Source: Parasitella parasitica
Taxonomy: Eukaryota; Mucoromycota; Mucoromycetes; Mucorales; Mucoraceae
Reading direction: 5' to 3'
Assembly (NCBI GenBank): GCA_025201805.1
Contig: MU619319.1
Span: 91,294 to 151,318 of the forward strand
Length of the DNA stretch: 60,025 nt
Every line of letters starts with the position of its first letter. Within the stretch, counting starts at the first letter, position 1. Shown here one piece after another: positions 35,467 to 47,300 of this stretch. The position numbers and the translations under genes were made by a program. Below the pieces are notes generated by a model. That model ran no database searches, was not told where the DNA came from, and saw only the letters and a program-made list of their open reading frames with translations.

Positions 35467-35569
35467 TTGGAATCAAAAAAGACAAAAATCAGAGGTTAAT
35501 GAGATACGAAAACTATATAAAACTAGTACTTTATTTACGGCCGAAATTGCATCTGCTGTTTATATTCTA
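35467..35569 (-). repeat. dispersed repeat, copy A
   Basis: About 100 bp shared with copy B at 35905 (same orientation) and copy C at 58202 (opposite orientation). Shared blocks on the + strand: GGTTAATGAGATACGAAAAC, then CTTTATTT and ATTGCATCTGCTGTTTATA. Read on the - strand it would carry a degenerate TATA box. Confidence 0.75.
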
Positions 35570-35904
35570 TATGATGTGTCAATTTCCCAACCGGAAGTCA
35601 AACTCAAGTAAACTCAATCTTGAACACAATTCAGGAACATATCCCAATGTATTATGTTCCTTATTTATAACTCAACATGACATGTTCATGGACAACAGAT
35701 ACAATCTATCGTTCCATTCTCTAAATCACACCATGTCTCACACTTGTATCTTATCCTCCCATCAGTCCACTTAGATTCACTAGTATGTAAACCCTCATTT
35801 TTTCCATATAATAAACGAGATCTTTACCTGATTAATTCACAAATGTTTTATTTGAATAATTTCTCATTCTGATAAATCAGACCATAAAAAATGTCGCATA
35901 TATG

Positions 35905-36006
35905 TTGGATCAAAAAAGATAATAAAAACCAAATGTTAATGAGATACGAAAACTTTAAGATACTTTATTTAAGATCGAAATTGCATCTGCTATTTATACT
36001 TTTTAC
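35905..36006 (-). repeat. dispersed repeat, copy B
   Basis: Direct copy of the repeat at 35467, starting 438 bp away. Shared blocks: TTAATGAGATACGAAAAC, ACTTTATTTAAGATCGAAA and TTGCATCTGCTATTTATAC. On the - strand it reads GTATAAATAGCAGATGCAA, which contains a TATA box. Confidence 0.8.
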
Positions 36007-36623
36007 AGCTACATTGTTGTATCCATATAAAGGCTGCATATGTCATATCTAACTTAGTCATAATGCACGGATCATGATATTAATTGTTGGTAATTCTTTT
36101 ACAAATAAGGAATAAGCTACAAGTTGTAAATGGACCTCTTGCAAGGTTCCAGGCTCATTCAAAGAATACATCAAGATCAGGTCGCGGGATGTCGAGAAGA
36201 CATCCTACCCACTTTTCTCTTTAATGTAAAATAGAAAGATAGGTCTGTCCTGGAAATGCTGTGATTTAATAAGGTTTGGCACTTCTTGTCAAACATCAGA
36301 TGTTATCTGGATAAACTCATTGATTGGGATATATTTTAGTATAAATGGAGATCATATCTTATGTCAATAAAAGCCTTCAGTTTTGTATCTGGTTTTATTC
36401 AGAAAAGTCTTATTACTTTATACAAATCATATTTTACATAACATTACGCTGCGCCCTTTGACACTGGCACAACATTAGTGGTAATGTATTATTCTCTGTA
36501 AAATACATTACCTCTAAGATTTGATCTGTATCCTAAACAGGTACCAAAAATAACGATTTTTTAAGCAGTAAAAAGCGTTGTAGATTGCAATTAGTTTACA
36601 ATAAGTTAATAACGATATATTAG

Positions 36624-36683
<60 letters not shown>
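36624..36683 (+). repeat. poly(A) tract, 60 nt
   Basis: Uninterrupted A60, 50 bp past the stop codon of the - strand GH125 gene, so it would be poly(U) in a read-through transcript of that gene. Confidence 0.95.
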
Positions 36684-36685
<2 letters not shown>

Positions 36686-36732
36686 GGTATGTAAATTTAT
36701 TTTTTATGAATCTGATTCACCTTGAACAGTTT

Positions 36733-38835
36733 TTAAATCTTTATAGGCTGTTGTGCAATTAAATGGGGTCTTTCATTCATAATTTTCATAATTGCCTGGC
36801 CAAACAATCCATTTGCCCAAGAAAACCAAGAGCGGGTAAAGCCGCTGTTATGATCCCCACCTGCCCGATCGTATACATTGATTGATTCATGGATTAATGT
36901 TAGGTTATTCCCCATTATTGGAGCAGCAAGCGATACCCGCCATCTGTGGAATTCAAGATAATACCTAACGCTTCTTTGATTTCGTCATCATCTGCTGATG
37001 TAAGAATCTTTTTTTTTTTTGATGAAGAGGAATCAGTAAAGTTGGAGATGTGCTCGCATGTAAATACGCCTTACTCTTACAATCTGAGACATGGGCCATG
37101 CATATCCTAATCCAACCTACAATCATACGGCGTAAATTAAAGATACCTTGAAATACTATGGAGCATGCTTACATGTGGCCCACCGATGCCAGAACCACGA
37201 GGTCCTGAGAAGTAGTAGGGATTATCTTTTGATAATACCAATTTTCTTGTGTTCTGGTATATGGTGTCGTTTTGATCTAAAAATCCAATCCAACTAAGCG
37301 ATAATAACGATGGAACGTTGGCATCATCCATGACAAGCGAAGAACCGTAACCATCTACTTCGTCTATTAAGAAGGTCAGTTATTAGTATTTAATAAAGAT
37401 GCATATCCAATGTGAGAAGCTGAAACTAACAGGCAAATATCTTTCCTTTAGTAGGATGATCAATCACTCCATACTTGTAAATAGCTTTTTTGATCTCTGT
37501 TGATAAACGCAACGTTTCTGAAGCCAAGCCTTGTATTTTGGCTGACGTATTTAAAACAGATGATTTAGACAGGAGATGAGACAGATGACCTAATTCAACT
37601 GACAGCAAGGCATTTCCTGGAATAAAGAAAGGGAATACAGTGGCATCATCTGAAGGTCTAAACAAACTTTTGACCATCCCAGTGTGCTTCACAGGCTGAC
37701 CACGACCATTCAAGAATTGTGTCTCTGTTGGTCTATCAGCTGTCTGAAAAAACAAATAGTTTGTGTCTAGAGCTTTTCCTATTATCAAAAGCACTCAGTG
37801 AAACTTGAGCTTTGTTTTGCGCGTCCTCCATGTTACCTGAGGTAATATTGAATGTAGGATCTTGTTGTTGTTTAATCGTGTTCAAAATATTTTCCACGGC
37901 ATCAACCCAAATGGTGTTGTTGACGAATGAATCATCTCCGGTTTGGTTCCAATATTGAAAAGACAAGCTCATAAAAGAAGCTAAGGAGTCTATCTCCCAT
38001 TTCTTCTCAAACACTTTAAATGCAAGAACCAAGGTGATCAGGGTCAATTGTTGTTAACTATATATGTAATATTTGTTTTTATGTATCATATATACCTCCA
38101 TCAAGTAATTGTACCTCTCTTTTCTCAGAATGCTGCGAATATGAATATTTCGCTAAATTCTCCATATTGTTTGGCTCTTTGAAAGCATTTGCATATGGAT
38201 CTGTATTGATGAATTGAGCTTGCATGTAAATTGCACCTAAAAATAGCCTCTTTAGATTCAAGTCATTTTTAACATAATCAATATAGGGTAATAGTTGATT
38301 TGCTGAATCACGGAGCCACATTGCATTTATATCACCAGTGATAACAAAAGACAACGGGTGACAATCATCGCTCAGAGCAATGCAAGCAGTATTTTGAATT
38401 GTTGTGTCCAATGTGTTTGGGTATGCATTAGTAAATAAGCGAGCTAAATCTAGATCTGCAATCTTATGTTATGTCATTTACTGTTAGTGATAACAATATC
38501 GTCTTGTATGAAAAGGTATTTACAAACCTTTGATGTGATATTACTGATAACAGATTCGATCACTGTACTAGTGAATTTTCGACAAGCTTCAGCAGGTCTT
38601 TGAAAAGGAAGGTTCAGGACACCACCACTGCCCGGCTCATGAAACACCGTAGAGTACCTTTGTCGATGTAAGGAAAATACTTAACAAGTAATCAAAAATT
38701 CTCTTACGATGAATAATCTGGACAGGAAGTAGAAGACATTTCAATAGTTCTCGCAATTAATACAAAATAAAGTATAGAGCAGATAAAGGAAAAAGAAAAA
38801 AAGGCACCAGAAAATACAATGGTGACCCAATGCAT
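36733..38835 (-). CDS. GH125 exo-alpha-1,6-mannosidase, membrane-anchored (one-base frame break)
   Basis: Exons 38835-38708, 38657-38528, 38462-38096, 38013-37805, 37743-37431, 37363-37173, 37116-37081 and 37007-36733. After MHW there is one hydrophobic segment ([25 protein letters not shown]), i.e. a type II or signal anchor, then the GH125 fold: [97 protein letters not shown] and [15 protein letters not shown]. The family trims alpha-1,6-mannose from glycans. In the last exon the frame carrying LNSTDG stops at 36917-36915, and the family ending (LIHES...) continues in another frame with no AG acceptor between them, so one base is missing or the gene is damaged. The fourth intron end is chosen by phase. 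Confidence 0.84.
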
Positions 38836-38987
38836 GTATTTATATGGTAGAAAAGTAAAAAAAAAAAGGGGAAAGTACAGTAGTAAAGATGAAGGAAAGG
38901 GTAGCGCATTATTTATGGAAGACAAAGGCTTCTTTTCTTTTCTTTGTTACGGTGATTTATTGTATGCTATAATAACAAATTACTTCA

Positions 38988-40331
38988 TTATACCGTTACT
39001 TTCCAGAACACAACTCTTTGTATAATCTTGCGAATCATGTCTTGGATGATTGGCATGATGTATTCTATGATAGCATAGGCAACGGGTGACTTTCTCCTCC
39101 ATAGAATATAAAAAATAATCAGTAAAATAGCCGAGTTTGCCATTAAATGTTTTATGAGCACTTTAGTAACGCCAAATGTACTCCATTTACGACTTTTGTC
39201 CCTATCTTCTCGTAATTTAATTCCTCTTCGAAGTCTGTCAATTTGTTCCGTTAATGCGGTAACTTCGGTTTGCAACTTTTCCAAAGCTCGATCTGATTTC
39301 TTTGATTTGATTTGCTTCTTTTTGCTGCTGCTGGCAGACGTCGATGTAGATGAAAGATGCGGCGATGAATGTTGTGGTTTACTGATCGATTTTTTCCTAT
39401 TTGTGGCAGTTGAGATAGTATAAGGCGATTGCCTCGGTGAGGATAATATTAGATTAGATGTTGCTGCTGCTACTTCGCGATCAAGTGTATCCGCTTCAGA
39501 TAAGATATCTTGTTGTTTTTGCAAAAAGTCCATAGGATGGACATATCTTTGCTTCTTTTGTTGTTGCAATTGGTTTAAAACCCATTGTCCAGTAACTGAA
39601 TTCTGACCTGGAGATGTTATTGGTGTTATAGGATATTCGTTTGTTGATACAATATCAGAGAAGCTATTATGTCGACTATTATGATAATGGTTGCTATGAT
39701 GAGGAGTCGACCTGAATGGGGATGATGCTGTGGCTGACGCAGGCGGTGAATTCACGATATCTTCTTGCATTAATTGATCTGCTTCAATATGATTCAAAAA
39801 GTTTTCTTGTAATTCAAACTCTGTAGGATCGTACGCATCTTGAAATAATTCTATGGATAAATTAAAATACTTGAAATTAGCGTACATTCACATCAAAACA
39901 TACCTTCATCTTCATGTTCAGTATCGGAATGGCTATTATATTGTAAACTCTCTAATGCTTTTTTAAGAAATTCAGTTTGCTCATGGCGAGGGTATCTGTG
40001 CACAAGCTTGTATGTATTAGTATAATCATATGAAAATCTATCAATAAATGCATACTTCTGTTAATAACTGTATCAGTGATTCGACATACAGCTTTTGTGC
40101 TTTGATGGGACTCATTCCTTTCATACGGCTCCATGCCTTCCATTTTGCGTAATCAACTACTTGTCTAGATGATGGTCTGGGTGTATTAACATCCCCCTCA
40201 GTTGCTTGTTTATATAACCCGTAAAAGTGAAGCTTTTCTGATGCAATTGGCTGTAATGTACTATTTTGTGGTATAGCACGAATAATAGATAATGCTTGAG
40301 CAAATGACAATTGTGTCGTATAAGACGGCAT
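38988..40331 (-). CDS. ACBD5/Atg37-like tail-anchored acyl-CoA-binding protein
   Basis: 413 aa from exons 40331-40056, 40006-39904 and 39850-38988. Residues 1-92 form an acyl-CoA-binding domain (FYGLYKQATEGDVNTPRP, AKWKAWSRMKGMS). An acidic stretch leads into ELFQDAYDP (residues 127-135), an FFAT-like motif. Then come a long Ser/His/Gln-rich linker, a basic segment (SSSKKKQIKSKKSD), a coiled coil (LEKLQTEVTALTEQIDRLRR) and a C-terminal hydrophobic anchor (ANSAILLIIFYILW) with an amphipathic tail. This order matches ACBD5 and Atg37, peroxisomal membrane proteins that bind long-chain acyl-CoA and act in pexophagy and ER-peroxisome contact. The start at 40331 is the first Met before the domain. 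A telobox-like AAACCCTAAA lies about 70 nt upstream. Confidence 0.87.
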
Positions 40332-40395
40332 TTTGATTATTCAGTAAAGAAAAAAGAAAGAGAGAGAGAGAAAAAAAAAAGAAGAGAATTACATC

Positions 40396-40413
40396 TTAAC
40401 CCAAACCCTAAAT
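40396..40413. promoter_or_regulatory. telobox-like element upstream of the ACBD5-like gene
   Basis: TTAACCCAAACCCTAAAT contains the plant-type telobox AAACCCTAA. It lies between the ACBD5-like start codon and the Has1 stop codon, so it could be a promoter element of the former. Function is inferred from motif identity only. Confidence 0.3.
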
Positions 40414-40579
40414 TCAGAGTGTGTGAGTGAAGCGATTTAGGGGAATTGATACAATTTTTGAAGTATTAAAGATGAGTAAGCTGCAAGACCAATGAGAAAT
40501 AAATGTCACAAGACAAACAAACAGTTTCACACCAGTCTTTTGTGTACAATTATAATATGTCATTTTTATTTTGCTGATT

Positions 40580-42267
40580 CTACATATTAATTCGCGCTTT
40601 AGTCTTTTTTTTCTTTTGAGCAGGTTTAACCTCGGTATCGTCGTCGTTCTTGCTGTCATCTTCCTTTTTGGCTTGTTTGATTGTGCCAAGATTTACTTTG
40701 GGAGGTGAAGCGAAACCAAATGCTTTTGCAACTTTGGCTAAATCCAAATTATGTACATCGAAAATCTTTTTTAAACTAAACGAGGAATAGGCCTGAAGAT
40801 ATGACCTATAGCCATCCTTAGCTGATTGATTAAGATAGTAGTTCTTGTCGATCAGCTTTTCCAACTGTCCTTGTACATTAGCAATCTTGTTTGATGGGAA
40901 TTGATATTCATTCAAAGGTACTTTGGCATGTTTCAAGTATCTTAAAAATCCTAATTCGCTCGGCAATAAAAACAGCAAGGATTTGCCTTGGCCACCAGCA
41001 CGAGCAGTACGACCTACGCGATGAATATAATCTCGCGGGTCATCTGGTGGATCGAATTGTACAATCCAGTCTACAGCTGGAATATCCAAACCACGAGCGG
41101 CAACATCTGTACATAATAAAATACCCTTTTCTGCATTACAGTATTCAAAGAATGTGTTTGTGCGCTTTTGTTGCTTTTGCTTTCCCTATTCACCATTGTA
41201 AATACTATTGCCGCATCTCAAAAGAAACAATACTTACATGAAGTGCAAGTACCGGAACATCAATATAATTCAATAATTCAGCATGATATTTGACAGAGTT
41301 GCAGCTAGAAAAGAACACAATGACCTTTTTTTTGATGTTTTTTCTCAAAAACGTGAAAAGCAGTAGGAATCTCCTATCTGAATCACAGACAACGTAACCT
41401 TGCTCCAAACCATCTGCTGTTGAAGTATCTCTATTTTCGTGAACATTGATATAAAGTGGTCCCTTTTTGAGTGAAATACGAGCCAAATCAGCAACCTTGG
41501 TAGTTTGCGTAGCAGAAAATAGCATAGTTTGTCTATCATTTGGCAAAATTTTCACAATCTGTCTCATTTCATCCTCAAAACCAATCTCCAAAATGCGATC
41601 TGCTTCGTCAACAATCAGAGCCTTCAAATTTTTATAAACAAACCCACGAGTATTCTACTCATTTCAGAGATTTAATGCACATATTTATCGCAAATCACTT
41701 TTACATTTTTACCTGTAAATGATCCAGTAGTCTACCTGGTGTTGCAACAATCAGATTGACACCTTTAATCAGTTTATCAGCCTCAGCCTTACGGTTTGCG
41801 CCACCAATAACGATACCAAACGTCAATTGATGATATTTAAGCAATTCTTTAGCTACACCAAATATCTGCAAAGCCAGTTCTCTGGTAGGTGAAACGATAA
41901 TAGCACCAGTACCATTTCTAGGCTTGAACTTGAGTCGATAAAGCATCTCGACGGCTGGAATCAAGAAAGCCAATGTTTTACCAGATCCAGTTTTGGCGGC
42001 ACCAAGTACATCACGGCCAGCCATCAAAGGAGGAATAGTGCGAGCTTGGACTTCAGTCATTTTTTCGAATCCTAATTCATTAATGGCATTTTTTGTACGA
42101 TCACAGCAATCTAAAGAACTGAAATCATAGTTTACTGAAACAGTAGATTCCTGTTGCTGTTGACCCATCTCAAACTCTTCAGAGGTTAATGATGCTTCTT
42201 CTTGCCTTTGCTTTTTGGCAGATGCTGATCTGTCAGAAGCTAATTGTCTCTTTTTTGATTCACTCAT
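40580..42267 (-). CDS. HAS1: DEAD-box RNA helicase Has1 (DDX18), ribosome biogenesis
   Basis: 525 aa from exons 42267-41713, 41654-41238 and 41185-40580. Has1 is a nucleolar ATP-dependent helicase needed for both 40S and 60S precursors. Motifs: Q region ([17 protein letters not shown]), Walker [33 protein letters not shown] in [16 protein letters not shown] in [27 protein letters not shown], and motif [12 protein letters not shown]. The Has1-specific C-terminal part includes [14 protein letters not shown] and [13 protein letters not shown], with a Lys-rich tail. The short N-terminal extension (about 45 residues) is Lys/Ser-rich. All junctions are GT-AG and in phase 0. Confidence 0.96.
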
Positions 42268-43682
42268 TTTTTCGAGGTTTCCAAGTAAATGAAAGAAGGC
42301 TTGAAGATCTCATTAAAAAAAGAAAGAAGAAAGGGAAAAAAAAAAAAAAAAAAAAGTGACTATGAAGCCTTGTAAAAATCAATTATGGTAGATGTTGTAT
42401 GAAGCGATATAGTAAACTTTGGCAACTCAAAAATTAGAAAATACAAAAGAATGCAATCTATAACAGTAAAAATTTTCCAATAGTGTTGATTGCCATTTAG
42501 AATGACATATTTTTTTTTAATGCTAGCCACCTACAGCTCTCTAAATCTTACCTAACCACGGCTCCTGTACCTGACTAGGTTTTTCAAATTTTTGAGAGGG
42601 CTTCACAAGGTTGAATAACACTGTCTATTTAATGCACCTCTGCTTGGATGCTGCTAATGCGAGCTTGTACTTGTCCACACTTCAAACAGATATATGCTGG
42701 GCAAAACATTAACCTCTGCACACTAAAAATTTGTATAATAAATTCATCGCCCTAAAAGCACTATAAAATACAATATTGCTTGAGTATTATACCTTGTAAT
42801 AACTAATATGCTTATATTGTACCCTTTTAGCCGATCCAAGTGCTCAGAACCACATTAAATAATATGTCTGAACTTTTAGTAGCTTTTCGATGTGTTTCCA
42901 GCAAAATAATAGATCACGACATTTAAGAAAAATGGAAGTCAGGAAATTCGGTATCTATAATCCCCTTTTTAAGAAATAATTGTGGAGAATATAGGCTTCT
43001 GGTCGAAAATGCATTTTCCTTTAGTCATGTATTACTCGAAGTTTTGGGTGAGATTTGTTCAATATAATATTGTATTAACTCACTTAGAGCAATAGTGTAT
43101 GTTATCTCAGTATTTTAACTGATATTAAAAAAATGATAGATGTTTACATGTTACATCATTATACTGATAACGACCAGAATTTAGTTGGAACATCTCGTAA
43201 AGAGAGCTGGTAGGACGAAAGATCAGAATAAATAGAGGCATGGTTGCCCCTAAAGATTGATACTGTATGATTCAGGGCTTTTAAAGTAGATCTCGTCATT
43301 AAAAATATTCGAAAAAGGTTGGTTTTATTTAATTTGAAAGTATTGCTAGCTGCTAATAATGTGAACTATACATAAAAAAACTACAATTTCTGATAGACAG
43401 AAAACAGGATTGTTTAGCTAGATCTTGAATGAAAATATTTCTAATGTCGACGTGTAGAGTGTTCCGATACCCGAAGTGAATTAGGAGGAAGCAATTTCAA
43501 ATGATTGTCATTGCAGATCTTGTTAGTATAACAGGAACGCAATTAATATATCCAAGTTTTTGAGCGTTGGCTTTATTTCACAGATTGTTTTTTAATTCCT
43601 CAATAAATTCAAGATGCAAATAAAACAAGGCTGCTCTGTGATTTTAAGGTATACAAACTTGGAAAAAAAAATCGAATTTAAT
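42268..43682. other. intergenic, 1.4 kb, no gene seen
   Basis: Promoter of Has1 and 3' side of the proline-rich gene. An A19 run lies near 42337-42355. No long frame is supported. Confidence 0.5.
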
Positions 43683-44906
43683 TTACAATGTTTGCTCTTT
43701 TGGTTTATGAGCAGAGATAAAAGAATTAGGCTTCCTAACAACTGAAGCCCGAGGTCTTAAAGGGAACGATTTCTTGGGATTCTTCAAATCAAGAAGCAAT
43801 ATACCAGAAGGAGACATGCTCGTGTACTCTTCTTTAACATTTTTTTGTTCCTTTTGTTGCTGTGTGGATCTTTGTAGTTTAGCTCTTAATGCTTCCATGA
43901 CTTTATCGTGGTCCAACGGCAATTCTTCCTTGACAGCTTCAGCTTCATCTTTTCCACTATTATGACTAATAGTAGGTTGCTGGCGCCTATTCTTTTTTTG
44001 ATTAGCTCGAACAGAAGGTTTTCGCGTAGATCGAGTACGAGACAGTGTTCTTTTACAAGAAGCTCTATCTCGGACTTGTAAACTCGGTGCAGGAGGTGGG
44101 GGAAGTGGAGGAGAAATCATTTGTGAATTATTAGAATATAGTGATTTAGCAGCTGCTAGATTTGTTGTTGAGTCTACGCTATCGTTAGTGTTATTAATAT
44201 TTGAATTGAAATCTTCTTCTTGAGGAGGAGCAGGTGGAGGCGAAGGATCATCACTTAGACTCACTTTTTCAACTAGAATTGGAGGAGGGTTGTTTGGTTC
44301 TGGAGAAGATGGAGCTGATAAATGCAAATCTGCAAACGGCACTTCAAATAGAGTATAAGGCGATAGTGGTTGCAGTTGAGATGGAGAAGGTGGGGTATTG
44401 TTAACAAAAGTTGGTGACAAGAGATCACTATTGTTTACTTGGGACAACCAATCATTAGCAGACAGACCTTGTGATGTACAAGGTGGTTAGGGCGAGGGTT
44501 AGGGTTTCAACATGAACTGTCTGCAGGTTTACCTAGAGTTGTGTTTGTATCATCTAATGTGGAAGAACGGCGGCTTTGATCAAGTTGTAAATCAATGAAT
44601 TTTGATTGTAATCTTGCTTCTTCTGCCCTTCTGATTTCTTCAGCTGCTCTTCTCTGCGTTTTTGTACGTATTAATATTTAATTTTTTAATTTTTATACCA
44701 CAATATTTGCTGTAACTTGCCTTATCTTCTTCTGTTTTTGCTGCGAGTATATGTTTTAACAAATCCGTATCGTGTCTGTATGTATCCAATATTTCTCCCA
44801 CACTTATGTCTGATAATGATAGCTTTTCCGCCCAATTAGAAATAGAATTGCAATCGCTAATACTATTCAAATCATTCAGGCCATTTATATTATTATTGGA
44901 GAACAT
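43683..44906 (-). CDS. proline-rich, disordered protein of unknown function
   Basis: About 363 aa from exons 44906-44721, 44653-44533 and 44467-43683. The first intron has a GC donor (AAG|GCAAGT). Residues 1-105: an acidic/Asn-rich start, then a charged helix (RRAAEEIRRAEEARLQSKF), partly coiled coil. The rest is disordered and carries proline runs (SPPLPPPPAP, PSPPPAPPQ) that could bind SH3, WW or profilin, and a basic patch (KRTLSRTRSTRKPSVR). The frames join cleanly, which supports a real gene, but no family is recognised. An in-frame ATG at 44939 would add 11 residues. The gene is divergent from MCMBP; the starts are 266 bp apart and must share a promoter region. Confidence 0.72.
44483..44507 (+). 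repeat. interstitial telomere-like repeat inside an intron
   Basis: GGTTAGGGCGAGGGTTAGGG followed by TTT, i.e. two TTAGGG-type units with an interrupted spacer, within the second intron (44468-44532) of the proline-rich gene. TTAGGG is the telomere repeat in many fungi. Confidence 0.7.
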
Positions 44907-45171
44907 AACCAAGCGAAGACGAAATAGGGAGGAGTGCAAGTATAAAGGAGAAAAAGTTTATAAAAAGAAGAAAGAAAAGACAGAGAAAGAGAGAGAAATT
45001 TAAAAGAAATCAAAAAGCAGAAAACAGGCAATTGTCATGAGGAACACCGATTGGCTTTCTTTACACATCCTGTACACATAGTTTATTCAATCAAGCCACT
45101 ACGCGATTATTAAAGGAATCGTCGCAGCATTAAAAAATTTTTTGTTTCTTTTCAACCATTACAACATTATT

Positions 45172-47300
45172 ATGAGCCATCAAATTAGAGAACCATTGAG
45201 TCATATATCAGAGTTATTTGGTAAGGGAGTTGGATTCATAATCGCATTTATTCCACAGTCTAAAATAGAAAACTTTACGCAGATAATTATGTAAAAGACC
45301 CCTCAAAATCACCTGCGGCCTTTGACCCTTCTTCGACGTTTTTACATGTATTAAAAAATAACAAAGACCAGGTGCGTGTTGTATTCTGTTTTACCATTGA
45401 CTCGCTCACTTCTGATACCTCATAAATATAGATTATTTCTATAAATGATACTCCTGTGCAACAAGTTCCTAAAAATACCCTGATTCGATTTCGTTGTATG
45501 ATTCAAGACACAGGATTAGGGCAAGAAATGTTTGTTTCTGCTTATGAGAAACTAGATAAAAATGGTGATATGAAACTGCATTGCTACCGCTATACAGATG
45601 ATGCTATTGAAACCGGATTCAATGAACAACATGCCATGCAGATTGACTATATTGCTGAGCGCACCATTGTTTATTGTGTCTCACCACCAGGTGAAAATAA
45701 ATGGGCCAAAGATGCTCACAATATGAATTTCGGTAAGGAGTACTATGGTATTTTTTTTTTTTTTTTTTTCTTTTTCTTTGCTGAAAACTAAAAACTAGGC
45801 TTATTGAGCGACCAAATCAACCAACTCGAAATTAAAAAACCAAATCCAACTACAGTAAGCAAATTTCCCTTACCCGGACAAGATCATACTTCTGCGATTG
45901 TTAAATTCTACAACAATATGGCAGAGAACATCAAGGTTGGTCAGTTGATTGAAATCATTGGAATCAGAGGGCATGATTTGCAAAATGTTCAACAGCAAGA
46001 TCAGCATGGATTTGATCCTGTCTTGGATTCGTTTTTAAATGTGCCCGTTATACATGCCATTGCATTCAATAATTTGGAAGCTGTTAATAGTTGTCCGCTT
46101 GTCAACTATGAGGAGGTTAGATATCAAGCTCACGATGTTCGCAGCCAGTTAATCGGGTACATATCATCAGCTGTTGGTGGAGATACTTTGGTCGCTGAAT
46201 ACATCTTACTCCAGTTGCTCTCTCGAATGTAAGTTTAAGCCTGCATTTGGTTTAACAAATTGTTTAACTGTTTACATATAAAAAATAGTACTGTTAAGAA
46301 CGGAGGGCTGAAAATCGGAAACTTCACACTGAATGTCAGTAGATTTCCTGCTCACAAAATTACAGAAGCAGAAAAAAAGACGCCGTTGCTTACACTAAAC
46401 AACCCTTCATCTAAATTTTTGGCCAACGTACTACAAAACTTGTCTATTCATCATGTCAATTTACCTTTGACAATTGACGGTCTTAACAAAACCAAATTTT
46501 CACCAAAAAGCATAGGCGAGAATTTGGAAGCTGGCGTATTGCAATTGATTGATGGCACAGTGCTTTTAGTGGATGAAACCGTTTTAGATGAAGGTCAATT
46601 AGTTGACCCGGGTGTTCGCAACTTTCGAGCTCTTCAAAATGTGATTCAAAATCAAACATTGACTTACGAGTTCCCTTATAGCCAATATGATTTTGATACT
46701 GATATTAGTGTACTATCTCTGTCTTCTTCAAGGTCTATGCTTCCTGTAAGTTCTTTTATTTATGTATTTGATCTATTTGTTTATTCACATGTTTAAAAAT
46801 AGAACCACTGCACTATCTCTCTTGAACCTATTCATTCACTCGAAGATAATAGCCCAGAAAATTTGGCTCAACCTTCCGAGGAAACATTGAATCTTTTCAG
46901 AAAATTTATCCATGCTGGAAAATATGGATCTTATGATATCTCCAAAGACGTTTCTGAGGTTAGATACAAAGCATTTACAAATGCAGGGTGTATTAAACAC
47001 GTCTTATATTTTTAGTACATTCAAAACTCTTTTGTTGAAGAGCGTAAGCTAGCAACCGAGAATGAAATAGAGTTGCCTACTCAGGAAGACCTGATGTATC
47101 ATATGAATTTGGCTAGGTAACTGATTTAGTAAAACCAAATAATTCATTCTAATGCAAAATTATTTTCTAGATTGGCAGCAGCTTCATTTGGTGAATCCAG
47201 CCTTACTCAAGAAAGATACGATTATGTTGTTAATTTGGACAAGAAACGCAAATTAAGGATCATCGATTCCCGTTTTGCTGCACCCCAAGCTAATAAATAA
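45172..47300 (+). CDS. MCMBP: MCM complex-binding protein (MCMBP/Mcb1/ETG1)
   Basis: Exons 45172-45220, 45269-45371, 45432-45732, 45799-46228, 46289-46745, 46803-46958, 47016-47116 and 47171-47300, about 575 aa. MCMBP binds MCM2-7 subunits (in place of MCM2) and is needed for MCM assembly or unloading and sister-chromatid cohesion. Matches: LIRFRCMIQDTGLGQEMF, ERTIVYCVSPPGENKW, AIVKFYNN, VPVIHAIAF, the Walker-like stretch GYISSAVGGDTLVAEYILLQLLSR, LIDGTVLLVDETVLDEGQL, FPYSQYDFDTDI, and a C-terminal region ending RKLRIIDSRF. The first junction is one base out of phase (exon 1 ends in phase 1, exon 2 needs phase 2), although the N terminus REPLSHISELF looks right. The remaining junctions are clean. 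One intron has a long T run (about 45750-45769). Confidence 0.9.

Larger units (their letters stand above)
34891..36623. other. intergenic, 1.7 kb, with direct repeats
   Basis: No gene-like frame stands out (35499-35774 + lies over a repeat copy). Two direct copies of a dispersed repeat occupy 35467-35569 and 35905-36006. The rest is AT-rich. Confidence 0.5.
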
